Positions 1-5,029 of a stretch of 6,342 bases of DNA are shown here, in pieces; the stretch's first letter is position 1; the number at the start of each line of letters is the position of its first letter. This stretch comes from Tateyamaria sp. (GTDB lineage Bacteria; Pseudomonadota; Alphaproteobacteria; Rhodobacterales; Rhodobacteraceae), in the NCBI GenBank assembly GCA_018668195.1, contig JABITU010000050.1, forward strand, positions 1 through 6,342, read 5' to 3'. The notes below the pieces were generated by a model, which had not been told where the DNA came from, made no database searches, and saw nothing but the letters and a program-made list of their open reading frames with translations. Both the position numbers and the translations under genes were made by a program.

Positions 1-8
1 CACTCAAA

Positions 9-45
9 CCCCGTCTGGCTTCCCTTCGCGGGTGGCCAGGCGGGG
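9..45. repeat. GC-rich hairpin (11-bp arms) at the left edge
   Basis: CCCCGTCTGGC (9-19) pairs with GCCAGGCGGGG (35-45): ten Watson-Crick pairs plus one G-T, which is a G-U wobble if transcribed rightwards and a C-A mismatch if transcribed leftwards. Inside the loop CCC (22-24) can pair with GGG (30-32). A run of nine T lies at 59-67, but 13 bases past the stem, too far for a standard intrinsic terminator. Rightward transcripts entering from outside the window, or a dispersed palindromic repeat, are both possible. Confidence 0.45.
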
Positions 46-141
46 GTATGGCGACTGATTTTTTTTTGGGTGGGAGGAGGAATTAAGCTGGTGAGGACAT
101 TGGTACCAATCGCAGTGAACGCAAGAAAACCCAAGATGACA
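46..141. other. Non-coding stretch beyond the gap remnant
   Basis: No gene is supported here. It contains a T9 run (59-67), a purine-rich patch GGGTGGGAGGAGGAA (68-82), and a perfect 12-bp palindrome ATTGGTACCAAT (99-110). The 3' part of the gap gene should have lain here and has been replaced or eroded beyond recognition. Confidence 0.5.
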
Positions 142-380
142 AATGCTGCGCCCGTCGATATTCCACGTGCCACCCGACGTATCAACGCCGCCCCTAAGTG
201 GGCCACACACACTGCCGTAAGTAAACAGATACGCACATGTCTCAAGCGGGGCGATGTCATTGACGGCCACCACATCGATGTCCGCATGCGCTGCGCAAGG
301 TCCGTTAGGATCTGACGTAAAACAGTCCGGTAAATTCAGCCTAACCAGTTGATCAAAATTGGAATTTTTTGCGATGTCAT
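142..380 (-). pseudogene. Decayed 5' fragment of a glyceraldehyde-3-phosphate dehydrogenase gene
   Basis: Reading leftwards from an ATG at 380-378 gives MTSQKIPILINWLG, a TGA (338-336), then IYRTVLRQILTDLAQRM. This lines up residue for residue with the GAPDH N-terminus (INGFGRIGRTVLRQ), with the first Rossmann glycines partly lost and an arginine codon turned into a stop. After about 285 the match moves to another frame (two leftover bases at 284-283, as if one base were lost) and continues as DIDVVAVNDIAPLETCAYLF, then TYGSVCGPLRGG and NIDGRSI, again GAPDH-like (normally VVAIND...YDSV.G). Similarity fades near 142, at about 80 of the usual 330 or so codons, so the catalytic domain is absent. 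A premature stop, a frameshift, substituted motif residues and a lost 3' part make this non-functional. The recognition is from memory of the family; the exact boundaries are approximate. Confidence 0.78.
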
Positions 381-454
381 GCGGCACCTGTTGTCTGTGC
401 GGTTACAAGGCACCCGATCACATCCAGCGTCCCTTTGTCGAGGGCCGCGATTGC
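377..454 (-). other. Coding-like 25-codon tail before the gap remnant, overlapping its start codon
   Basis: Just after the bhcD stop, one frame on the minus strand reads AIAALDKGTLDVIGCLVTAQ and then TTGAA before a TGA at 379-377. That stop overlaps the old gap ATG (380-378) as ATGA, the typical arrangement of coupled genes. First codon positions are rich in G and A, as in real coding sequence. I read it as the possible 3' end of a gene that once preceded gap and was cut off where bhcD now ends. The protein family is not recognised. It could also be a chance open stretch. Confidence 0.35.
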
Positions 455-456
455 GT

Positions 457-1422
457 TTAAAAAGTAACCTCTATGGCGATGCCTTGTTCAATGGCTAAAC
501 CGACCACGGCATCAGCCACCGCCAAATCCTGCAATCCCACACCCGTCCCATCGAACAAGGTCACTTCATCGTCGGAGGTTCGCCCCGGATAGGTGCCGTT
601 GATGACCGCGCCCAATTGCGACACGTCATCTGCGGTGATCAACCCTTCGGCCACGGCATGCTGCGCCTCGCCGATTGAAATCGATTGCGCCACCTCGTCT
701 GTGAAAACGGTCGCGCGCGCCAGTAATCCCGCCTCAACCTCTTGTTTGCCTTTGGTATCTGTGCCCATACACGCGATGTGTGTCCCCGCGCCGACATGCG
801 CCGACAACAACAACGGCGAGAATGCCGATGTGATAGAAATAATGGCATCAGCCTGTGTCATTTCGCTTAGTTCAACAGCTTCGAACGGCACGCCTGCATC
901 TACTGCGACCTTTTCGATGTTTGGCAACATTTCGGGGTGCCGGTTCCATCCGATGACCTTTTCAAAATCTCGCTGTTCAAGGGCGGCACGTAGCTGGAAT
1001 GTGGCCTGATGCCCCGCGCCGATCATGCCCAACACCTTTGCGTCTTGGCGCGCCAGATGCTTAATCGACACCGACGATGCCGCAGCCGTGCGCAGCGCAG
1101 TCAGCAAATTGCCGCCCACCATCGCCTTGACCATGCCCGTGTCTGAATCAAATAGAAATACGGTCGATTGGTGGTTGATCAAACCACGCTTGGCGAGGTT
1201 GTCGGGCCAATACCCACCCGCCTTCAGACCCAATGTCAGACCTGCACGGTCAAACCCGCCTTTGAAGCCGTACAGCGCATTTTCATGGCCAATCGCTTCA
1301 CGGATGACCGGAAAATTGTAAGCATCCTCAGCCGCCATCGCAGCAAAAACCTTCTCCACCGCATTAAACGCAGCGTCTCGCGTCAAAAGGTTGGCAATCT
1401 CGCGCTCTGGAACAATGTACAT
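457..1422 (-). CDS. bhcD: Iminosuccinate reductase (ornithine cyclodeaminase/mu-crystallin family)
   Basis: A 321-residue member of the ornithine cyclodeaminase / mu-crystallin family. In the BHAC it reduces iminosuccinate to L-aspartate with NAD(P)H, closing the cycle by restoring the amino donor for BhcA. Seen: an N-terminal substrate half with LGLKAGG (Lys67 is the usual active-site lysine position), VGGNLLTALRTAAAS (102-116) with the conserved arginine (Arg111), a Rossmann loop GMIGAGHQA (132-140), SITSAFSPLL (196-205), and FDGTGVGLQDLAVA (290-303), the conserved aspartate loop. Length is typical. The ATG at 1422 has AAGGA (1429-1433) 6 nt upstream, a good ribosome site. It is the last gene of the operon. 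No clear intrinsic terminator follows; downstream lies gene debris. Without context it would be named ornithine cyclodeaminase or alanine dehydrogenase of this family; the gene order makes BhcD by far the best reading. Confidence 0.92.
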   Translation of the reverse strand: MYIVPEREIANLLTRDAAFNAVEKVFAAMAAEDAYNFPVIREAIGHENALYGFKGGFDRAGLTLGLKAGGYWPDNLAKRGLINHQSTVFLFDSDTGMVKAMVGGNLLTALRTAAASSVSIKHLARQDAKVLGMIGAGHQATFQLRAALEQRDFEKVIGWNRHPEMLPNIEKVAVDAGVPFEAVELSEMTQADAIISITSAFSPLLLSAHVGAGTHIACMGTDTKGKQEVEAGLLARATVFTDEVAQSISIGEAQHAVAEGLITADDVSQLGAVINGTYPGRTSDDEVTLFDGTGVGLQDLAVADAVVGLAIEQGIAIEVTF

Positions 1423-1438
1423 CTTTTATCCTTGTCGG

Positions 1439-1523
1439 GCCCTCAGGGGCTTTGGGTTTCATCTTGCCGGAAATACCTCGGGGAGTGCGGGGGCTGGCCC
1501 CCCGCCGGATCGCCGTCAGGCGA
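1439..1523. repeat. Palindromic element in the bhcC-bhcD gap
   Basis: The 111-bp gap (1423-1533) holds three hairpins. GCCC/GGGC lies at 1439-1442 and 1447-1450. GCGGGGG (1487-1493) pairs perfectly with CCCCCGC (1499-1505) around a 5-nt loop. TCGCC (1510-1514) pairs with GGCGA (1519-1523) around a 4-nt loop. Between them, ATCTTGCCGGAAATACCTCG (1461-1480) resembles a short sequence I associate with recurrent intergenic repeats in Rhodobacteraceae (from memory, unverified). On the operon transcript the strong stem sits just after bhcC and before the bhcD ribosome site, with no U-run, so 3' end protection or partial termination is more likely than a full terminator. Confidence 0.6.
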
Positions 1524-1533
1524 CCCTTTCGCC

Positions 1534-2697
1534 TTAGTATGCTTTACCGCGCGCACTGACCGGCCAGACCGTCTCGACCTTGCCACCACGCACGCCCACG
1601 TACCAATCATGGACATTGCAGGTCGGATCGCAGTGACCGGGCACAAGGCGCAGGGTGTCGTTGACTGACAACACACCGTCCGTGTCCATGACCACCCCGT
1701 GCTCGTCCGAACATTTGACGTATTCTACGTCCGTGCGCCCGAAAACGGTTGGCAAGCCGCTGTCTACGGATTGCGCCTTAAGGCCCGCATCGACGATGGC
1801 CTTGTCTGCCTTAGCATGACTCATGACGGTGGTCTGGATAAACAGGGCGTTTTCCCATTCGCCATTGTCAATCCGCTTGCCAACTTTGTCCAGGATGCGC
1901 CCGTAATCGGCGTCCATGAACGCGTAGGATCCGCACTGCAATTCGTTGAATACGCCCGAATTGCTTTCAAAGTAATATGATCCCGTGCCGCCGCCGCCAA
2001 CGATGTCACACTCCAGCCCTTCGGCGGACAGACCTGCGATGGCTTCTTTGACCTGTTCGATCGCCACGTCGGTTTTGCCTTGCCGCTCGGCGTAGCTGTC
2101 AAGGTGCTGCATCGCCCCTTGGTAGGCTTGGATGCCGGCAAACTTCAGGCCCTTGGCCACGTCGATCAATTTGGCAATTTTAACAACAGCGTTGGTTGTC
2201 GTGACGCCGCAGCGCCCTGCGCCGCAGTCGATTTCGACGAGGCATTCAATCTGCGTGCCATGCTTTTGTGCAGCAGCAGACAGGTCAACCACGTTTGCCA
2301 GATCATCGACACAGCACAACACCCGCGCGCCCAGTTTCGGCATGCGCGCAAGACGGTCGATTTTGGCAGGCGCTGTCACTTGGTTGGACACCATCACGTC
2401 CTTGATGCCGCCGCGTGCGAAGACCTCGGCCTCAGACACTTTTTGGCAGCACACACCACAGGCACCGCCCAGTTCGACCTGTAATTTGGCCACGTCGACC
2501 GATTTATGCATCTTGCCGTGAACACGGTGGCGCATGTCGTGGGCCTTGGCGTAATCGCCCATTTTCTTGATATTGCGTTCCAGCGCATCAAGGTCAAGGA
2601 CCAGCGATGGCGTCTGGATATCCGCCTCATCCATGCCGGGTTTGGCGGGAATGTCGAAGCCGACTTCGTAGTCTTCAAAGGTTGGATGTGCGTTCAT
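1534..2697 (-). CDS. bhcC: Beta-hydroxyaspartate aldolase (D-threonine aldolase-like, PLP fold type III)
   Basis: A 387-residue protein of the D-threonine aldolase / DSD1-like D-serine dehydratase family: an alanine-racemase-type N-terminal barrel followed by a beta domain. In the BHAC it condenses glycine and glyoxylate to beta-hydroxyaspartate. Seen: HGKMHK (60-65), with Lys62 the likely Schiff-base lysine; VEIDCGAGRCG (154-164); the GGGGTGSY phosphate-binding stretch (234-241); and PGHCDP (353-358), whose His355-x-Asp357 pair matches the divalent-metal ligands of D-threonine aldolases. The start was set at the ATG at 2697 because TGAGGA (2705-2710) lies just upstream and the protein then begins MNAHPTFEDYEVGFDIP, as in BhcC proteins. 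A more upstream ATG at 2748 would add 17 residues inside bhcB without family support. The gap to bhcB is 10 bp. A 111-bp gap with hairpins separates it from bhcD. Confidence 0.92.
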   Translation of the reverse strand: MNAHPTFEDYEVGFDIPAKPGMDEADIQTPSLVLDLDALERNIKKMGDYAKAHDMRHRVHGKMHKSVDVAKLQVELGGACGVCCQKVSEAEVFARGGIKDVMVSNQVTAPAKIDRLARMPKLGARVLCCVDDLANVVDLSAAAQKHGTQIECLVEIDCGAGRCGVTTTNAVVKIAKLIDVAKGLKFAGIQAYQGAMQHLDSYAERQGKTDVAIEQVKEAIAGLSAEGLECDIVGGGGTGSYYFESNSGVFNELQCGSYAFMDADYGRILDKVGKRIDNGEWENALFIQTTVMSHAKADKAIVDAGLKAQSVDSGLPTVFGRTDVEYVKCSDEHGVVMDTDGVLSVNDTLRLVPGHCDPTCNVHDWYVGVRGGKVETVWPVSARGKAY

Positions 2698-2704
2698 TTG
2701 TCTG

Positions 2705-2710
2705 TCCTCA
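2705..2710 (-). promoter_or_regulatory. bhcC ribosome binding site overlapping the bhcB stop
   Basis: On the minus strand TGAGGA contains the bhcB stop codon (TGA, 2710-2708) and the Shine-Dalgarno core (GAGGA) for the ATG at 2697, with 7 bases between. It decides the bhcC start at 2697 and suggests that ribosomes finishing bhcB pass directly to bhcC. Confidence 0.75.
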
Positions 2711-3673
2711 CTTGAGCCACGGCAGAGTGTCGAGATCGACATTTCCACCTGTTACGATCACACCGACGCGCTTGCCCGCGAACCGGTCTTTGTTTTTCAG
2801 AATGGTCGCCAATGGCACGGCACAGCTGGCCTCCATGACGATGCGCAGATGCTTCCAAGTGAGTTTCATCGCGTCGATGATCTCTTCTTCGGACGCGGTT
2901 AGGATGTCGGTCACGTGGTTGGACACAAAGTGCCACGTCAGTTCTTTCAAAGGCACCAGCAACCCGTCTGCGATGGTTTTGGGGGCATCGTCTGCGATAA
3001 TGTGACCGGCCTTGAAACTGCGGTAGGCATCATCGGCCTGTTCTGGCTCGGACGCGATGATCCGCACATTAGGGGCGATGTTCGACAAGGTTAGGCATGT
3101 GCCTGAAATCATGCCGCCACCACCGATGGGGGCAACCATCATGTCCAAACCGTCCGTTTGTTCCATAAATTCACGGGCACAGGTGGCTTGGCCTGCGATC
3201 ACGCGTGGGTCGTTGTAGGGGTGTACGAAGTCACCGCCTGTTTCGGCCTGAACGCGCGCGAACGTTTTTTCGCGCGATGTAGTTGACGGTTCGCATTCTG
3301 TGATTTTGCCACCGTAACGTGCAACGGTATCCTTTTTGGCTTGCGGCGCTGTGCGCGGCATCACGACGTTGCACGGAATGCCCCGCCGCATGGCCGCATA
3401 TGACAGACACGATGCGTGGTTGCCCGAACTGTGCGTCGCGACGCCCACCTTTGCCTGTTCGTCTGTTAACCCGAAGACCGCGTTGGTCGCCCCGCGAACC
3501 TTGAACGCGCCGGGTGTCTGGAAGTTCTCGCACTTGAAGAACAACTCGGCCCCAGTGAGTTCATTCAAGTAGGCCGATGTCATCACCGGCGTGCGGACGA
3601 TATGGGGTGCGATGCGGTCGTGCGCTGCCAAAACATCTTCGAATGTCGGAATGTACATATCAAGGTCTTTCAT
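2708..3673 (-). CDS. bhcB: Beta-hydroxyaspartate dehydratase (PLP fold type II)
   Basis: A 321-residue member of the serine/threonine dehydratase and serine racemase family. In the BHAC it removes water from erythro-beta-hydroxyaspartate to give iminosuccinate. Seen: FFKCENFQ (45-52), GAFKVRGA with the Schiff-base lysine (Lys58), SSGNHA (82-87) for substrate carboxylate contact, the GGGG phosphate-binding loop (184-187), ASEP (207-210), and TGGNVD (308-313), which contacts the pyridine nitrogen. There is no C-terminal ACT regulatory domain, as expected for this short, catabolic type. The first ATG (3673) overlaps the bhcA stop as ATGA, consistent with translational coupling, but has no clear ribosome site. 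A second ATG at 3658 would give MYIPTFEDVLAAHDR, which looks like the usual family N-terminus, so the true start may be 15 bases downstream. By sequence alone it could be called threonine dehydratase; the operon decides the call. Confidence 0.92.
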   Translation of the reverse strand: MKDLDMYIPTFEDVLAAHDRIAPHIVRTPVMTSAYLNELTGAELFFKCENFQTPGAFKVRGATNAVFGLTDEQAKVGVATHSSGNHASCLSYAAMRRGIPCNVVMPRTAPQAKKDTVARYGGKITECEPSTTSREKTFARVQAETGGDFVHPYNDPRVIAGQATCAREFMEQTDGLDMMVAPIGGGGMISGTCLTLSNIAPNVRIIASEPEQADDAYRSFKAGHIIADDAPKTIADGLLVPLKELTWHFVSNHVTDILTASEEEIIDAMKLTWKHLRIVMEASCAVPLATILKNKDRFAGKRVGVIVTGGNVDLDTLPWLK

Positions 3674-4863
3674 TCTGCGGCGTCGTTGAAGTGCGTGGCG
3701 GGAGGGCGGCGGTAGCTGTCTTGGGCCGCCGCAACACCGGACCCCAGCGTTATATCAAGGCGCAGATCAACCATGCACATCTCGGCTGTGGCGATGCCAG
3801 ACAGGGCCATAACGTCTGTCATTGATCCAAGGTGCCCGATGCGGAACACTTTGCCTGCGATCTCGCCCAAGCCTACACCAAATGCGGTGCCGTAGGTTTC
3901 TGCAGCATGGGTGACGATGTCGGTCGCGTTGAACCCTTGCGGTGTTTTGATCGCGCTGACTGTGTCGGAATACACGTCAGGCGACGCCGCACACAGCGAC
4001 AAACCCCAAGCGTCTACCGCGGCACGCACACCGTTGGCGATGCGAGTGTGGCGGGCAAAGACGTTGTCCAGACCTTCGGACAACAGCATGGCGCAGGCGT
4101 CGTTCAACCCGTTCATCAAACCAACTGCGGGCGTGTAAGGGTAGGCGTTGTTATCGTAGCCTTTGGCCATATCGTGCACATCAAAGAAAGTGCGCGACAA
4201 CGTGGCCGTTTGCGTGGCCGCCATCGCTTTTTCACTGAACCCCACAATCGCGAGGCCCGCTGGCAACATGAACCCCTTTTGCGATCCAGTCACCGCTACG
4301 TCCACGCCCCAATCGTCAAACTGAAAGTCCATAGACCCGATCGACGACACGCCATCCACAAACAACAAGGCCGGATGCCCCGCCGCGTTTATTGCGGCAC
4401 GGATCGCTGCGATGTCGGATTTAACGCCGGTTGCCGTTTCATTGTGCGTGGCCAGTACGGCCTTGATTGCGTGCTTGGTATCTGCGCGCAGCATGTCTTC
4501 GTAACGGTCGGCGGGGATACCGTGGCCCCAAGGGGTTTCCACAACCGTGACGTCCAACCGGTGGCGTTCGCACATGTCGATCCAGCGGTGTGAGAACATG
4601 CCGTTGCGCGCGACCAGAATTCCATCGCCTTCGGACAACGTGTTGGTCAGTGCTGTTTCCCAACCGCCCGTTCCAGTGGACGGAAAGATGAACACTTCGG
4701 CCGATTTGCTTTTCAAAACCTGCTGCACACCTGCGCGGGCTGGGTGCAGGATTTGCCCGAACAACGGCGAGCGGTGATCTATGGTTGGCATGTCACACGC
4801 TTTGCGCAGCGCTTCGGGAATATTGGTAGGGCCTGGAATGAATACGGGATTCTGAAAGCTCAT
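3670..4863 (-). CDS. bhcA: Aspartate--glyoxylate aminotransferase (beta-hydroxyaspartate cycle)
   Basis: A 397-residue PLP-dependent fold type I aminotransferase of the serine--glyoxylate/alanine--glyoxylate class. In the BHAC it transfers the amino group of L-aspartate to glyoxylate, giving oxaloacetate and glycine in the cytoplasm. Visible landmarks are the N-terminal GPTNIP (about 11-16), the STGTGGWE cofactor-binding stretch (62-69), the FVDGVSSIG segment with the PLP-ring aspartate (Asp170), the TGSQKG motif with the Schiff-base lysine (Lys196), and a C-terminal FRIGHLG (340-346) whose Arg341 should bind the substrate carboxylate. Length is normal for the family. The ATG at 4863 follows AGGAG at 4870-4874 with 6-nt spacing. 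It is the first gene of bhcABCD, divergent from bhcR, and its TGA overlaps the bhcB ATG. Context separates it from methylotroph serine--glyoxylate aminotransferases, which it otherwise resembles: no other serine-cycle gene is present and the BHAC genes follow. Confidence 0.93.
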   Translation of the reverse strand: MSFQNPVFIPGPTNIPEALRKACDMPTIDHRSPLFGQILHPARAGVQQVLKSKSAEVFIFPSTGTGGWETALTNTLSEGDGILVARNGMFSHRWIDMCERHRLDVTVVETPWGHGIPADRYEDMLRADTKHAIKAVLATHNETATGVKSDIAAIRAAINAAGHPALLFVDGVSSIGSMDFQFDDWGVDVAVTGSQKGFMLPAGLAIVGFSEKAMAATQTATLSRTFFDVHDMAKGYDNNAYPYTPAVGLMNGLNDACAMLLSEGLDNVFARHTRIANGVRAAVDAWGLSLCAASPDVYSDTVSAIKTPQGFNATDIVTHAAETYGTAFGVGLGEIAGKVFRIGHLGSMTDVMALSGIATAEMCMVDLRLDITLGSGVAAAQDSYRRPPATHFNDAAE

Positions 4864-4868
4864 GACGG

Positions 4869-4901
4869 TCTCCTAGATAACGCTGGTCCCGTTATAGGAG
4901 A
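4869..4901 (-). promoter_or_regulatory. Hairpin in the bhcA leader that sequesters the Shine-Dalgarno
   Basis: In the bhcA leader RNA, UCUCCUAUAACG (4901-4890) pairs with CGUUAUCUAGGAGA (4882-4869): 12 Watson-Crick pairs, one 2-nt bulge (4876-4877) and a 7-nt loop (4883-4889). The bhcA Shine-Dalgarno AGGAG (4874-4870) lies entirely in the 3' arm, and the ATG follows the stem by five bases. A stem of this kind would hide the ribosome site unless opened. Alternatively the dyad may be a DNA operator for a second regulator. The pairing is seen directly; the role is inferred. Confidence 0.6.
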
Positions 4902-4922
4902 GCCGGTTTCGCCACGCCATTT

Positions 4923-4943
4923 TTTTGAAATTATATTTCAAAA
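4923..4943. promoter_or_regulatory. Operator candidate 1: 9-bp-arm palindrome
   Basis: TTTTGAAAT (4923-4931) and ATTTCAAAA (4935-4943) form a perfect inverted repeat around TAT. It lies at the predicted bhcA transcription start. The GAAAT...ATTTC core resembles the IclR box of Escherichia coli (TGGAAATNATTTCCA) but with a 3-bp rather than a 1-bp centre. BhcR is the natural candidate to bind it. Confidence 0.6.
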
Positions 4944-4947
4944 TTGA

Positions 4948-4975
4948 ATTATGGGAAATTATTTCGTATTGTCAG
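4948..4975 (-). promoter_or_regulatory. Candidate sigma-70 promoter for bhcABCD
   Basis: On the minus strand CTGACA (4975-4970) and CATAAT (4953-4948) are 16 bp apart, each one base from consensus. Transcription would begin near 4940, giving a leader of about 75-80 nt that includes the Shine-Dalgarno hairpin. A GAAAT-T-ATTTC dyad lies in the spacer and a larger palindrome covers the predicted start, which suits regulation by BhcR. A second option is the exact TATAAT at 4935-4930, but its -35 partner is poor. Confidence 0.5.
4953..4967. promoter_or_regulatory. Operator candidate 2: IclR-box-like dyad
   Basis: GAAAT-T-ATTTC (4955-4965) is a perfect 11-bp dyad, and the 13 bases GGAAATTATTTCG (4954-4966) match the E. 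coli IclR consensus core closely. It lies in the spacer of the predicted bhcA promoter. Its centre is 27 bp from that of the first dyad, roughly two and a half helical turns. Confidence 0.55.
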
Positions 4976-4997
4976 CGGTTTGTATTTTTCATATCGT
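4969..4997 (+). promoter_or_regulatory. Candidate sigma-70 promoter for bhcR
   Basis: TTGTCA (4969-4974) and TATCGT (4992-4997) are 17 bp apart, with 5/6 and 4/6 matches to consensus. The -35 box overlaps the bhcA -35 on the other strand almost completely. Transcription would begin near 5004, inside the third dyad (4998-5010), which would allow autoregulation. Confidence 0.42.
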
Positions 4998-5010
4998 GAA
5001 AACGAATTTC
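4998..5010. promoter_or_regulatory. Operator candidate 3: weaker dyad near the bhcR start
   Basis: GAAA-ACGAA-TTTC repeats the GAAA/TTTC half-sites with 5-bp spacing, the same GAAA-to-TTTC spacing as in the first palindrome. It overlaps the predicted bhcR transcription start and could serve autoregulation. The arms are only 4 bp, so chance is possible in AT-rich DNA. Confidence 0.35.
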
Positions 5011-5029
5011 TTAATCGGGCGGGTGCGAT

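Noticed and set aside
9..67. Intrinsic terminator made of the 9-45 hairpin and the T9 run
   Set aside because: The T-run starts 13 bases after the stem, too far for a standard terminator, and no rightward gene ends here within view.
4..387. 127-codon minus-strand frame starting with GTG at 387, as an intact gene
   Set aside because: Only its middle matches GAPDH; the N-terminal part is the wrong frame of the same gene and the C-terminal part is non-family sequence, so it is a by-product of the frameshifted pseudogene.
593..1009. 138-codon plus-strand open frame opposite bhcD
   Set aside because: Fully antisense to a clear enzyme gene, Ser/Ala/Thr/Cys-rich, no known domain.
2698..2748. Upstream ATG of bhcC at 2748
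   Set aside because: It would overlap bhcB by about 40 bases, adds residues not seen in the family, and the ATG at 2697 has the good Shine-Dalgarno.
3832..4593. 253-codon open frame on the plus strand opposite bhcA
   Set aside because: It lies wholly antisense to bhcA, has no recognisable domain, and its residues are the rich His/Arg/Gly/Val mix typical of a shadow of GC-biased coding DNA.
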